A stretch of DNA of 64,000 nucleotides from JAFNAG01 sp963824985 (GTDB lineage Bacteria > Acidobacteriota > UBA6911): contig CAWGRQ010000024.1 in assembly GCA_963824985.1 (NCBI GenBank), positions 317,555 to 381,554 on the forward strand, read 5' to 3'. The position numbers were made by a program, and so were the translations under genes. Positions 34,984-44,618 of this stretch are shown here, piece after piece; position 1 is the first letter of the stretch, and every line of letters starts with the position of its first letter. The notes under the pieces are model-generated. The model saw only the letters and a program-made list of their open reading frames with translations. It did not search any database and had not been told where the DNA came from.

Positions 34984-36500
34984 TCAACGGGCGGTCTCTT
35001 GATCCACGCGGACATAGGCGCTGCCCCAGGCGGCGATTTCCAGCTCGCCGTTGATCCGGGCGCCGCGGCGTTCGGAACTGTCGCTCCGGTGCATGGTGAC
35101 GCCGGCCGGTTTGCTCACTTCCAGCAAGACATTTTGTGCTGCACCTGTCGGATTGTACAGGTACACAAGCCAGGCAGCCGCGCCAGCAGCTCCCGCGACA
35201 TGCTGTCGGCATCGAGGGCAAACTGTCGCTTGATCCGCCACTGCTCCTTGACACCGGGCAGGTCGGGCGCCTCGACGCTGTTGTGCGCGTCCCAGGTACG
35301 CTCGTCGTAGAGCACTACGTTTTTCCAGGCAGCATAGTACTCGGGACCGGGATAGGACGCCGGCGCACACATCGCCCAGAGCACCTCCCCCTGAATCAGC
35401 CGGTCCGCGGCCCGGCGGTTCATAGCGGTCTCCAACGCCGTCGATGCGGCACCGTCCTCCCAGTAGGGAGTGAAATCGCCCTTGATCACCGGCAGGCTCG
35501 CACCGTGGCGCCTTTCGAGTTCCGCGAACATCTGCGCGTGCGTTCCGATGACGAGCCGCGGCGTGGCATAACGCTCATTACATTTGCGCACAAAGTCCGG
35601 GAGGTTCGGGTCCGGCGGCCCATTGTCGCCGCCGATCGTGTAAGGGAGCTTCAGCACCTCGTAGGGGTAAGCCGTGTCGTTCAGCTTCCGCATGAGCTTC
35701 AGCGCCTTCTCCTCGCCGAGCCGGGTCAGGTCACCTTCATGGAAGCTGGCATAGCTCGCCCACGCCACCCACATCAGCACCTTCTCCTCGCCCGACTGCG
35801 AGGCCCAGTAGAATGGCTTGTCGCCCCACTCCCGCAGCGTGTGGCCGATCCGGTCGCCGGAATTGGGTGCGCTGGCGAAATACTTGACGCCGCTCTGTGC
35901 CAGCGCCGGCACAATGCCCCAGCTGAAGCCGGGGATGTCCGAGACCAGCGCGGTGGTGACCAGCTGGGCATGCTTCTCGGCAAAGCGCTCTGCATACTCG
36001 GTGAAGTGGCTCATCTCGGCCGCACTGGCAAGCCCCGTAAGCACGTTCGCATACAGGGCATTCAGCCCGAGGCTCCCCTCGCGCACCGCCTGGATGACCT
36101 CACGGCGCTTCTGCTCGGAGGCCTGCGCCAGGTAGGCTTCCAGCGGCCACATCACCTCCATGTTCCACTTGAAATGGGCTTCGTATGGGTAGTCCCGAGT
36201 CTGCCTGATCAGCCGCAGCGCCTCGTCCAGATTTTCCCGCTGCTTTTTTTTCGATGACAGGCTGGAGGTCCGTGTAGCCGATGTCGTTGTGGGAATAGCA
36301 AAGCAGGTAGACTTCCCGCCATTTCACCAGGGGCACGGTTAATGAAGTCCAGCCGGCCGTCAGCAACATTTCGGATTTCGCGATGCAGTATTTCGACAAT
36401 GCCGGCGTAGAGACGACCGCAGGCAATGACGTCCGCACAGTCCGCATCACGCTCGCCGGCACAAGCCCGCTGGCTGATCCGCAAACGGGCCGCGTCTTCA
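34984..36500 (-). pseudogene. GH38-like (alpha-mannosidase-type) C-terminal remnant
   Basis: The largest frame (35115-36161) codes for a GH38-like segment: FAEKHAQLVTTALVSDIPGF, IPALAQ-type region, KYFASAPNSGDRIGHTLREW and PYTIGGDNGPPDPNLPDF. The upstream part, in another frame, reads KWREVYLLCYSHNDIGYTDL, and a shift at about 36240 joins them. The downstream part (34984-35160, another frame) reads WLVYLYNPTGAAQNVLLEVS, with a shift at about 35160. The leader and the beginning of the catalytic domain are missing. The broken end lies at the 21-bp repeat 36500-36520. So at least two frameshifts and a 5' truncation. The family would trim alpha-mannosides; this copy is dead. Confidence 0.7.
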
Positions 36501-36520
36501 ATGGATAGGCGGGATAAGCT

Positions 36521-36707
36521 GACTCATCCGCGGCGAGGCTTGTGGATCCGACAGGCGCCGCACACCGTGCGTGTCCTTCCTCAGGTTCTGACAGGAAGCA
36601 ATATGTTGAGTACGACGTTTGCGCCTCAATTCGAGACGCATTGTACACCGGAACCGCGCAACCGGATGCGCCTTTTGGCACACCCCTACCTTATTGCAGA
36701 ACTCTGG
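36521..36707. other. Spacer between GH38 remnant and esterase gene
   Basis: No gene seen. It follows directly after the 21-bp dispersed repeat at 36500-36520. Confidence 0.35.
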
Positions 36708-38645
36708 CTATTTCTGGCGCCACGCGTAGGGGAAGTATTCCGGCAGCGCCTGGATGCCATCAAGCATCTGGCCATCGCCAGATGCACTCACGGTGAAGCC
36801 AAGCAGTTTTTTATCGGAGCGAAACTTGAAATATTTCGCTCTGCCGATATCGGTTTGAAACACCTGATTCACCATGCCGACAATCTTCTTTCCGGCAGGA
36901 ACGGTTATGGACTGACTGGCAACTTCGCTGCCATTGTCGTCATATGCTTTCAGGATCACATGAGCGCTCTCCGAGTCGACATTCACAAATGCGATGCCGG
37001 TCCATCCGTCCTGCTCGATCTTCGGGAACCATCCTTCTCTGCCGCCCGCTGCGGCCGGCAAGGTGGCGCGATATGCCGGCTGTGAAAAACGGGTGTAGCC
37101 GCTGATAAAACCTGAATCACAATGAAACGCGAGATAGGCGACGTCCTGCGGATGCGCAAAAAAACTGCTGGCACGAATTTCCCGGCGTCCTCCCGGGGGC
37201 AAGGTAATAACGAAACTCTCCAGTGCCGGGCCGCCTTCCGCGCTGAAGGCCTGCAGGATACCTTGAACCGCGATTGCGTCGGAGCTGTTCAGCAGCGCGA
37301 TTTCGGTTTCCCAGCCCGCATAGGCGGCGACATGCGGGAAGTAGAGCGTGAAAGCCGCGGGCTTGGGGAGCGGCGGCGGGGGCGGGGTTGCTCGATTGCG
37401 TTCGAAAAACTCCTTGGTATAGGACCAATCGGCCCAGGTGTGAACCCGCCCCTGGAAGATCACGAACTGGCAGGATGAGCCGACCGAGAGGTATGCGGCC
37501 TCATACTTGGCAAAGCGTGAAAACATCTCCGGCCCGGTTCCGCCAAACATCTCCTCGATTAACGCCACATCCGCATCGACCTCCGGGAGGTACCAGTTGA
37601 CGATGTTGGAATCCAGGTCTCCCGTGTAAATCTGGAGCGGTATCTTTCGAAAAGCCTCGGCATCGAACTTCACGCCGGTCAACTGCTCCAGATCTGAGAT
37701 GCCGGTGTGATAAGGAACCGCCTTGCCGTTCCATTGGGCCACGGGCACGATAGGACCATATCCGGGGGATCCGATTGAGGCCGCCTTGATCCGGTCGGGA
37801 TGAAGCATTACGAACCGGCTGGCAAACTGACCGGAGGCTGAAAACCCCCAGAGGAATATTTTGCTGTCGACGGTAATGCCTTGAGCCGCGAGGCGCTCAC
37901 GCGCGTCATCGATCATCTTGATGAGCTGCAGGTCGATGCGCTCGAGGCCCGGTAGCTTTGTCAGCAGGGTGCCTCGATCCAGTGCCTGGGTATAGGGCGA
38001 ATCCGGACGCGGGAAAACCGGAACGAGGTAGGGGCACCCCAGATCCTCGGCAAACTGGCTCTTGTAGTTTATCTGGTTCCTCGCGGCAGCATCATGAACG
38101 GCAAAGTCAGCGCTCGGGGATCCCGTGTTGTTGGGCTCCACGAGAAGGAACGCAGGCTGCTTGAGATTTGTCGGCGTCATGAGATAGTAAGGCCACGAGA
38201 AGCCCTTTTGAGCGTTGGCCGGCACTTTCTCTACTCCCCCGATAGTGAAGGAAAAAGTGTATGTGTCGAGAATGTTCCCCTCGGCGTCCTTGGTCCCCTG
38301 GTAACCGGGCCAATTCAGCGTCGCTGTGACCGTCGAGCCCGGAGCGAGTGGGGAGCTTGGGTCTCGGTAGACCGTCATGGTCTTTTGGTCTGTCGACCAT
38401 ACGCATCTGCTGCCAGGGCCACCTGCTCCAGTCCAATTGGATGTCATGGCCGCACAGCCTGATAGCGTGTTCATAGGCTTGCTGAAGGTCACCGAGAAGG
38501 AGACAATGGTCGGACTCACGCCGGTTGCGCCATTGGGCGGATCGGTTGACACCACGGTCGGCTTGGTCTGTGCGTAGGTCGTGAACGTGAGAGCCAATGC
38601 GAAGGCTATCAAAGAGATCATGCGGGAGAGAATGGTTTTGGGCAT
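36708..38645 (-). CDS. Secreted esterase-like alpha/beta-hydrolase with Ig-like domain
   Basis: The product is 645 residues from the ATG at 38645, which follows GGAAAGGAAG and begins a signal peptide (MISLIAFALALTFTTYAQ). Residues about 27-130 form a Big_5-type Ig domain (PTVVSTDPPNGATGVSPTIV). The hydrolase domain has the nucleophile elbow FLWGFSASGQFASRFVMLHP (GxSxG form) and a late His in FQGRVHTWADW. The C-terminal 200 residues form a beta-sandwich repeat (GWETEIALLNSSDAIAVQGI) like those in the broken protease at 3222-6855. It is probably secreted and acts on esters of polysaccharides or polymers; the substrate is unknown. It looks intact. Confidence 0.75.
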   Translation of the reverse strand: MPKTILSRMISLIAFALALTFTTYAQTKPTVVSTDPPNGATGVSPTIVSFSVTFSKPMNTLSGCAAMTSNWTGAGGPGSRCVWSTDQKTMTVYRDPSSPLAPGSTVTATLNWPGYQGTKDAEGNILDTYTFSFTIGGVEKVPANAQKGFSWPYYLMTPTNLKQPAFLLVEPNNTGSPSADFAVHDAAARNQINYKSQFAEDLGCPYLVPVFPRPDSPYTQALDRGTLLTKLPGLERIDLQLIKMIDDARERLAAQGITVDSKIFLWGFSASGQFASRFVMLHPDRIKAASIGSPGYGPIVPVAQWNGKAVPYHTGISDLEQLTGVKFDAEAFRKIPLQIYTGDLDSNIVNWYLPEVDADVALIEEMFGGTGPEMFSRFAKYEAAYLSVGSSCQFVIFQGRVHTWADWSYTKEFFERNRATPPPPPLPKPAAFTLYFPHVAAYAGWETEIALLNSSDAIAVQGILQAFSAEGGPALESFVITLPPGGRREIRASSFFAHPQDVAYLAFHCDSGFISGYTRFSQPAYRATLPAAAGGREGWFPKIEQDGWTGIAFVNVDSESAHVILKAYDDNGSEVASQSITVPAGKKIVGMVNQVFQTDIGRAKYFKFRSDKKLLGFTVSASGDGQMLDGIQALPEYFPYAWRQK

Positions 38646-39074
38646 GTCGGCTTCCTTTCCATTCCGAATCGAGGGCTTCCGGGGATGCATAGCAAATTGC
38701 TTTGTGCCGATCATCTCATTGTACCACCGATTCAGGCGGGAATCGCTTGATGTCCAGCGAAGCTGCAATTCAGACAGCAACGCCCGCCGCAGCAATCAAT
38801 GAGCCGATTACGAAAACCGCCAAGATATCCAAAGGACAGGTGCAGAGGCATGGGCCTTGGCAGCCCCGAGGCGATTCCGAAGCCGCAACGCGGCTCGCCG
38901 CCCACCCCTGGCGGCGTGACCCATCCTGTGTACTTTGGGATCTTGGAAGTCCTGGTTGTCTCGGCACCTGTTTTACGCATAGGTGAAATCGGCTGCCGTT
39001 TTGCGTCCGCATTCTCCTCCGGGCTCGCGGTTTCGGGATTCTGATAAGATCGATTATGTAACCTTGCAGTTATT
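38646..39074. other. Divergent promoter region of esterase and PadR genes
   Basis: No gene recognised. Upstream of the PadR start (39030-39074) the sequence is AT-rich and likely holds its promoter and operator, but no clear consensus pair could be fixed. Confidence 0.35.
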
Positions 39075-39413
39075 ATGAAAACAGATCGCACTCTAGGTGG
39101 CTTTGAATCCATGTTGCTCCTCGTGGTGTTGCGCCTGGGTGAGCAAGCCTATGGCGTCCCCATCCGTCGTGAACTGCTCACCAGAGCAAAAAAAGATGTC
39201 GCAATTGGCGCCATTTATACGGGCCTTGAGCGGCTGGAGCGGAAGGGATTCGTCGAATCCTGGCTCGGGGAGCCGACTTCCGCGCGTGGAGGTCGTGCGA
39301 AGCGTTATTATCGCCTGACGGCGAGGGGCCTGAAGATATTCAATGAAACGCAACGTGCAATACAAGGTTTGATGGTTGGATTGAGTCTCACGGGAGGAAA
39401 CGCTGATGCCTGA
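39075..39413 (+). CDS. PadR-family transcriptional regulator
   Basis: The product is 112 residues with the PadR winged helix: ESMLLLVVLRLGEQAYGVPI, RRELLTRAKKDVAIGAIYTG, LERLERKGFVESWLGEPTSA and GGRAKRYYRLTARGLKIFNE. It overlaps the following membrane-protein gene by 8 bases, so the two form an operon of the type usual for acidobacterial permease-prefix proteins. It should be a repressor of its own operon. The ligand is unknown. The start ATG follows an AT-rich stretch with no strong ribosome site. Confidence 0.9.
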   Translation: MKTDRTLGGFESMLLLVVLRLGEQAYGVPIRRELLTRAKKDVAIGAIYTGLERLERKGFVESWLGEPTSARGGRAKRYYRLTARGLKIFNETQRAIQGLMVGLSLTGGNADA

Positions 39414-40023
39414 AGTCCCTGCTCCGCCTAAATGGATTCTGTTCTTGCTATGGCCTTTCAAGGGGGAATCCTGCTATCCACAAATCGAAGGAGATCTAAG
39501 CGAGGAGTTTCAAGAGCGAGAATCAGAACACGGGGTGGCGGCTGCACGCCGATGGTACTGCCGTGAGGTTTATCGCAATTTGAGGTCCCTGCTCTGGCGG
39601 TGGGTAACGATCCCGGTGATCATTCTTCCTCTCTTATGCATTGCATTTAGTAACTCACTTTGGATGACGATTGTCGGGTCAATTTACAACTTGCTCCCGC
39701 CCCCATCCCATTGGTCATTTTCATGGATTTTGTTCGCAGTTCTTCTCAATTTGAGCATCATCGGATTATCCCTTGGAATTATTTGCAGCCTGATCTTACG
39801 AGGGCACGAGCGGATGATCCGGCTGGTATTCGGCGCATATTACCTGGGATTATTGACAATCATTTACCACTTCATTGGAATCAAGATATTAGATTCTTCG
39901 CAAGCAACGACGGCGTTGGGCTTCTGGCTAAGTTATATGCGGCCGATCTGGACACTTATCTGCATTTGTATGGGGAGCATTTGGGTCGAGCGACGTCATC
40001 ATCGCCGCCACAGCGCTGCCTAA
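39406..40023 (+). CDS. Permease-prefix-domain membrane protein without FtsX part
   Basis: The product is 205 residues. The N-terminal 60 residues match permease-prefix domain 2 (PPKWILFLLWPFKGESCYPQ, then IEGDLSEEFQERE), normally the cytoplasmic start of ADOP-type permeases. Four or five hydrophobic segments follow (VTIPVIILPLLCIAFSNSLW; FSWILFAVLLNLSIIGLSLG; VFGAYYLGLLTIIYHFIG; PIWTLICICMGSIWV), with no MacB_PCD or FtsX motif. So this is a small stand-alone membrane protein using the same prefix. It overlaps its PadR gene by 8 bases. The family and context say membrane sensor or transporter accessory; the function is unknown. Confidence 0.75.
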   Translation: MPEVPAPPKWILFLLWPFKGESCYPQIEGDLSEEFQERESEHGVAAARRWYCREVYRNLRSLLWRWVTIPVIILPLLCIAFSNSLWMTIVGSIYNLLPPPSHWSFSWILFAVLLNLSIIGLSLGIICSLILRGHERMIRLVFGAYYLGLLTIIYHFIGIKILDSSQATTALGFWLSYMRPIWTLICICMGSIWVERRHHRRHSAA

Positions 40024-40088
40024 TGCAACTTCACCCAAAGCCGGGAATGCTATGCCGCCCTTTCAGGGCTTGGATGATGCTCGACCTC

Positions 40089-40136
40089 GTACCCAGGGTT
40101 CCGGAGCCCGCTGTCGCGGGCTCCTCGACCCTGGGC
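40089..40136. repeat. Nested REP-like hairpin
   Basis: CCCAGGGTTCCGGAGCCCGC and its mirror half (GCGGGCTCCTCGACCCTGGG) form a long imperfect stem. It lies between the membrane protein and the IS91 remnant, and belongs to the same type as the hairpin at 21401-21420. Confidence 0.65.
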
Positions 40137-40203
40137 TTTGCTATCTGGCCCCTTCACTAGTTCCGTGGTGCGACCTCAGGAGAGGGTATAAGAAAGCGTA
40201 ACG

Positions 40204-41123
40204 GTGAAACTTGACGTACTCTTTGACCGCCGCGACGTCCGCCCCGGCTGCGTTATCTCGCTGCAGACGTTCGGTGATGATCCCACCCGGTTTCATCCTC
40301 ATCTTCATTGCTTGATCACCGATGGCCTGGTTTCTCCCCATGGCTCGTTCGTCCCTATCCCGTGCCCGGATCCGGTGTGCGTTATGGAGCTGTTCCGGCA
40401 CAAGCTCATCAAGGCGCTGCTCGGACGGGAAAAGATCTCGCCGCGGCTGGTCGAAATCATGGAGAATTGGACCCATCCCGGCTTTTCAGTGTATCAAGGC
40501 GAGCGGATCGATCCCGACGACCATGAGGCGCGCCAGCGCCTGGCCGGCTACCTGGTCCATCCGCCGATTGCTCTCGAACGTCTGCGCTATCGCCCTGAAT
40601 CCGGACAGGTCATCTATCACGGCCGCCAACGCGAGCGGTGCGGTGATGCCGGACCGGCGCCGGCCCGCATTTTCCCGGCGCTCGACTTCCTGGCCGCCTT
40701 GTGTTCCCATATCCCAGATACCGGACAGCAGCTGGTACGCTACTACGGCGCCTTCTCCAATGTGCGCCAGGCCCGCATTCAGGCTCACACGGCTGGCGCG
40801 CCTCAGCCGGTCAATCCGCCGCCGTCCAAAAATCAAGATCGGGGCAGTGCCGACGAGTTCACGCGCCGGATCAGGAGCTCATGGGCGCGGCTGATCAGGA
40901 AAGTGTCGAAGCGGACCCCCTGGTTTGTCCTCGCTGCTCCAGCCCGCTCAAAATCATCAGCCTGATCGGCGACGGCCCGGTGATCGAAAAGATCCTGCGC
41001 CACCTGAAACTGTGGGACCGGCCACCGCGCCCGCCGCCGCGCGCTCCCGATCGAACCATCCAATACGATGCGGAAATTGCCGGATTCGAACAGGACAGCC
41101 CCTGCCCGGATGCGGCCGAGTGA
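40204..41123 (+). pseudogene. IS91-family (Y2 rolling-circle) transposase, 5'-truncated and frameshifted
   Basis: The frame starts inside the catalytic domain. DDPTRFHPHLHCLITDG carries the HxH metal site, NWTHPGFSVYQGERIDPDD is the family's middle motif, and QQLVRYYGAFSNVRQAR carries the catalytic tyrosine region. A frameshift at about 40905-40930 separates the C-terminal zinc-like segment (EADPLVCPRCSSPLKIISLI, ILRHLKLW). The N-terminal zinc ribbon is missing. No intact helper is visible in the window. It lies on the plus strand, 0.6 kb before the inverted VWFA copy, and is paralogous to the fragment at 43793-44446. Confidence 0.85.
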
Positions 41124-41204
41124 GACGGACGGCTTCAGCCTCCTCTCCGCCTCAAGGCGGCCGCCGAGGAATCGGCGGAAGTGTGCCCGAAAGCAGCGCC
41201 GGCG

Positions 41205-41252
41205 CGGGGCAAGGGAGCGAAGCGCGACGTCGCGCCTCGCTCCCCTGCCCCG
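41205..41252. other. Strong hairpin after IS91 remnant; terminator or oriIS candidate
   Basis: The left arm CGGGGCAAGGGAGCGAAGCG (and CGAC) pairs with 41229-41252 at 22 of 24 positions, and TTTT follows. It sits 82 bases after the transposase stop. A similar hairpin with the same CGGGGCA start lies 92 bases after the other IS91 fragment (44538-44618), as expected for the replication-origin end of IS91-type elements. It could equally be a rho-independent terminator. Confidence 0.6.
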
Positions 41253-41454
41253 TTTTGGCGTCGGTCAGGAGCTTAACCCGACTCGGCATCCGCTTCCCGC
41301 CTGAAATCGGAGATATTTCCCGATCCCCACCCGCCCATTCAGGGCATCCTCACTCAGCCCCTGAAAAACAATTGCCTGTCATTCAATGTGTCCGGGAAAG
41401 GCTGGAGTGCAAGGAATTTATCATTGGTCATTGAATCCAGCCAGTCTCAAGTCG
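41253..41454. other. Spacer without supported gene
   Basis: No gene or motif recognised. Confidence 0.3.
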
Positions 41455-41495
41455 TCAAATGACAATTGACAAATGACAAATGACAAATGACAAAT
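41455..41495. repeat. 7-bp tandem repeat (GACAAAT)
   Basis: Four exact GACAAAT units (41468-41495) are preceded by one variant unit (GACAATT) and a partial. This is a phase-variation-like microsatellite, but it is not inside a gene. It lies between an IS91 remnant and the VWFA duplication. Confidence 0.8.
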
Positions 41496-41690
41496 ATTCA
41501 GGATCCGCGCCTCACCAGATTCGGCTGCAGCCCCAATTCAACCGGACTCGCGCTTCTCCAGCGGGTGGAAATACGTTTCCGAATTTATGAAATCGCTTAC
41601 TTAGGCATTTCGGCACAACAGGTCCGAGGATTGGTCTAGATCATTGGTTTAATCGATGCTCCGGAAACGCGGCCGGTGATAGCAGTCATG

Positions 41691-41714
41691 GGTCCGGGCT
41701 GAAGCCCGGACCCA
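41691..41714. repeat. Perfect 10-bp hairpin
   Basis: GGGTCCGGGC (41691-41700) and GCCCGGACCC (41705-41714), loop TGAA. A second half (AAGCCCGGACCC) follows at about 41723. REP-like. Confidence 0.65.
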
Positions 41715-41766
41715 CTTGAAGGAAGCCCGGACCCGCGAATCGAAATCAGTTTTCATGCGTCAGTGT

Positions 41767-43895
41767 GTGCGCCCCGGGGCGCGTGAGTGGACTCCCTCCC
41801 ACCATCGCCCGGCCCGGCTACGGGGCGAAGAGCCTCTGCACGCTTACCCGCCGGCTGCCGACCCGGTCTCCGATCACGTCGTAGACCACAATGGTCACAT
41901 ACATGGCGCTCGTGCGGGCCGGGATGGTCACGGAAAAGGGAATCCCGGACTTCAGAAAGTCGCGGTATACAGGCTCCTGAAGCTGCAGGGTGACCGTCTT
42001 CCAGATGTCGCCGAGCATGCGCCCTCCGCCGTCCGCATAAAATACCGCCACCCTCAGCCGTCCGGAGTGCAATCCATCGGCGCTCGCGAATGCTAACTTA
42101 CCGGCATTGATGCTCAGATCGACCTTGAGCTGCCTCTCGCCGGCTTCGTCGGGCGCCCTGGAAGTCGAGACCTTGAAGGGGACATCATCGATGATATCGG
42201 CCCAGCCGCCGGCCGCCGTAATCCGGCTGTAAGCCAGGAACTCCTCCCTGTCGTAAGGCTGCAGCCGATCGCGGGCAAAATAGCCCCGCCGGGAATAGAC
42301 CTTCATCCCGGGGCGGTTGACTTTCACGGTGATCTGCCGGTATTTGCCGTTCCAGTTTTCATCGGCCGGATAATAGCCCAGCAGGTAATCGGAACGCGTA
42401 TTCTGGTCCAGCTGGTCGAGCGATTTGCCGATGTCCTCGTAGATGGAGGTTTGCCCGCCGGTGAGCGCCGATACGGTCCGCAGGCTCTGGATCGAAGCGG
42501 TATCGGCCCAGGTGAAGGGCGATCCCCCCCTGGTGGACATGACGGTCGGCGACAGACCGCTGGTATGGAAGGTATCGATGGCTACCCGGGCGTCGTTGGC
42601 CACCGCCGCGATCCCCTTGTCGTAGTCGGTGTTCCCGTACGGGAACAGCATTCCCTGACCGCTGAAATATAGGAGGTGTTTTTCGCCTTCCACGTACCGC
42701 AGATATTCGATGCACGTGAAGATATTCTGCTGGTCCTGGATGGTATCCCCCGCCCGGTCGATGAACTCGTCGAAAGGGAGGCCGAGGGTGATGGCGTCCC
42801 CACCGAGCTGGTCGAAGGCCAAAAGGGCGGCCGATGCCGGATTTTCGGCAGCCGACATCCGGAGCCCGGTTTCGGTCGCCCGGTCTGCGCTCCCGAGTAT
42901 CAGCCCGACGGCGCGGTCCCATTCCCGGGTGATTCTTCCCTCTTCGTCCAGCCGCCCGGGCGGAACCTGGCGCGAAGCTGTGTTGGTTCCCTCAAAAATC
43001 CTGGCAACTTCCGGCAGCAGCGACTTGGGGAGCTGTTTGGCACCGTAGAACCTGCGGAAACCGCTCAAATTAAGCTCCAGCCACGATTCGATCCTTTCGC
43101 TGACCTTCTTATACTGTTCGAGCACCTGGACGATCTGCTCGCGGTCCGTGGTGAAATCGGTCGCCCGGTTATACGCGTATACAGCGACCCGGTCCTGCGG
43201 GAGCAGTTTATCGCGCACGAAACTGATCAGGGCATCCACGGCCTTCAGCGCCTGCTGGTGCCGGCCTCTGCCAAGCAGAAGGAGAAAGGTCCGCGCCTTC
43301 TGGGGAGTCGCCTCGACCGTCCTCGAAATCCGGATTCCCGAGGGCGCAGGCGGCGGAGGGGCTTCCGGGCTATAGGACTGCACGGAAAAGTGGCGGATCT
43401 GCTGCAAACGGCCGTTTTCGAAAACCTGGAAATCCTCCCGCTTCAGATCGGTCACGGGACGGTCGTGGTCGTCGGTGACGACCACATCCACAGGGATCAA
43501 AAGGACGCGTACGCGAATGGTCCCCGGGGGGCCGGGCCGCTGCGAGGTCTGTGCTTCCTGAAGCCAGGCGCCGGAATCCCGGACACCGGCCTTGGTTGCA
43601 ACCGCCGCGCTCCCTGTGCCGAGCAGGACCGCCAGCGCGCTCACTTCGAATATGAACGTTCTCATATCGGGCTCCACGGCGGCAAAGCCGCCACAATATC
43701 TGACATGATGGCTGCGCACCAGGATACTACGGAAATTGCATATCATTGGATGGCCAAAAGGGGTGTGAGGTTCAGAAGTTTCTATTTTCTGGATGTTTGA
43801 CAGACAACGATTGCACCGGGCCGAACGCCTCTCCGCGAGCTTCATGCACAATCTACTCTCGTGGGTACATCCGGGCTTCTCAGTCTTCGCGAGCC
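41767..43895. repeat. Segmental duplication, VWFA copy B (inverted partner 10859-12988)
   Basis: The reverse complement of this segment is nearly identical to 10859-12988. The left end is at the palindrome GCGCCCCGGGGCGC (41769-41782). The right end falls inside the IS91-type transposase reading frame (at FSVFAS), and here that frame continues past the boundary. This copy therefore keeps more of the original context. Confidence 0.9.
41818..43665 (-). CDS. VWFA-related secreted protein (copy B)
   Basis: The product is 615 residues and appears identical to that of 11089-12936 (same start with GGAG before ATG, same signal peptide and same C-terminal DYLLGYYPADENWNGKYRQI). It lies between two IS91-family transposase remnants, one 0.7 kb before its 3' end and one overlapping its upstream region on the other strand. 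The upstream frame on the minus strand runs into transposase antisense and is not part of the gene. The identity of two copies 31 kb apart means a recent duplication or ongoing gene conversion. Function is unknown. Confidence 0.85.
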   Translation of the reverse strand: MRTFIFEVSALAVLLGTGSAAVATKAGVRDSGAWLQEAQTSQRPGPPGTIRVRVLLIPVDVVVTDDHDRPVTDLKREDFQVFENGRLQQIRHFSVQSYSPEAPPPPAPSGIRISRTVEATPQKARTFLLLLGRGRHQQALKAVDALISFVRDKLLPQDRVAVYAYNRATDFTTDREQIVQVLEQYKKVSERIESWLELNLSGFRRFYGAKQLPKSLLPEVARIFEGTNTASRQVPPGRLDEEGRITREWDRAVGLILGSADRATETGLRMSAAENPASAALLAFDQLGGDAITLGLPFDEFIDRAGDTIQDQQNIFTCIEYLRYVEGEKHLLYFSGQGMLFPYGNTDYDKGIAAVANDARVAIDTFHTSGLSPTVMSTRGGSPFTWADTASIQSLRTVSALTGGQTSIYEDIGKSLDQLDQNTRSDYLLGYYPADENWNGKYRQITVKVNRPGMKVYSRRGYFARDRLQPYDREEFLAYSRITAAGGWADIIDDVPFKVSTSRAPDEAGERQLKVDLSINAGKLAFASADGLHSGRLRVAVFYADGGGRMLGDIWKTVTLQLQEPVYRDFLKSGIPFSVTIPARTSAMYVTIVVYDVIGDRVGSRRVSVQRLFAP

Positions 43896-44446
43896 CGCCC
43901 GTCGATGGCGACGCCGTCACCGCGCTCGAATCCCAGGGCCGCTACATCACCCGCCCCGCCCTGGCCATGGACGCGCTGCGGAAACTCGACGACGGCAACC
44001 TGGCCCTGGAAACACCCCCGGACCCGCGCACCGGCGCCACCTTGATGGTGCTGGACCCCCTGGAATGGATTCACAGGATTACCACCCACATCCCCGATCC
44101 TCGGCGGCATTGCCAACGGTTCTACGGTGCCTACTCGAACCGGGGCAGAGTCGCGAGGGTGCGCGCGGAAGGGGACGGCGACGAGGCCGCCGAAACACCC
44201 GAGAATCGGGACAATTCCGACTTCTCCAGGGAGGCGCGGAGCACGTGGGCGCGCCTGATCAGGAAAATCTTGGAAGCCGAACCTCTGGTCTGCTCTTGTG
44301 GCGCCCGCATGCGGATTGTGTCCTTTATTACAGAGCCGCGCGTTATCAACCGCATCCTGCGCCATCGGGAAAGCGAACGTTGCAAGTCGGGGGATCCCTT
44401 CGAACCGCGAGCTCCGCCGCCCGTCCTTTCGCGTACTCTCCATTAA
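43793..44446 (+). pseudogene. IS91-family transposase C-terminal remnant
   Basis: The frame reads LLSWVHPGFSVFASPPVDGD, then YITRPALAMDALRKLDD, DPLEWIHRITTHIPDPRRHC, QRFYGAYSNRGRVARVR with the tyrosine region, STWARLIRKILEAEPLVCSC, and ITEPRVINRILRHRES. This is the second half of an IS91/Y2 transposase; the HxH half is absent. The first 35 codons lie inside the duplicated VWFA segment, which is why the copy at 10859 also starts with LLSWVHPGFSVFAS before diverging. It has no intact catalytic centre. Confidence 0.8.
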
Positions 44447-44537
44447 TTCCGATGAGCAATCCCGCATGCCTGCCAGGCATCCGCCCGGCCGAGGTGCGCC
44501 TGACCTCCAGGCAGAACTCGGTCGGGAAACGCGGCAC

Positions 44538-44618
44538 TCGGGGCAGGCGGCGCATTGCCGGGCTTTCCCGCCCCTCAAAAACCGTTTGTGCCGCACGGGA
44601 ATGCGCCGCCTGCCCCGA
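44538..44618. other. 19-bp inverted repeat after IS91 remnant; oriIS candidate
   Basis: TCGGGGCAGGCGGCGCATT (44538-44556) is perfectly inverted at 44600-44618, with a 43-base gap. It starts 92 bases after the transposase stop. It corresponds in place and in its CGGGGCA start to the hairpin at 41205-41252. Confidence 0.55.

Noticed and set aside
41205..41252. Calling the hairpin a certain rho-independent terminator
   Set aside because: A short T-run follows, but its twin at 44538-44618 has none, so an IS-end role is equally likely.
41455..41495. Short tandem repeat that could be mistaken for a CRISPR array
   Set aside because: Units are 7 bases with no spacers and no cas genes nearby.
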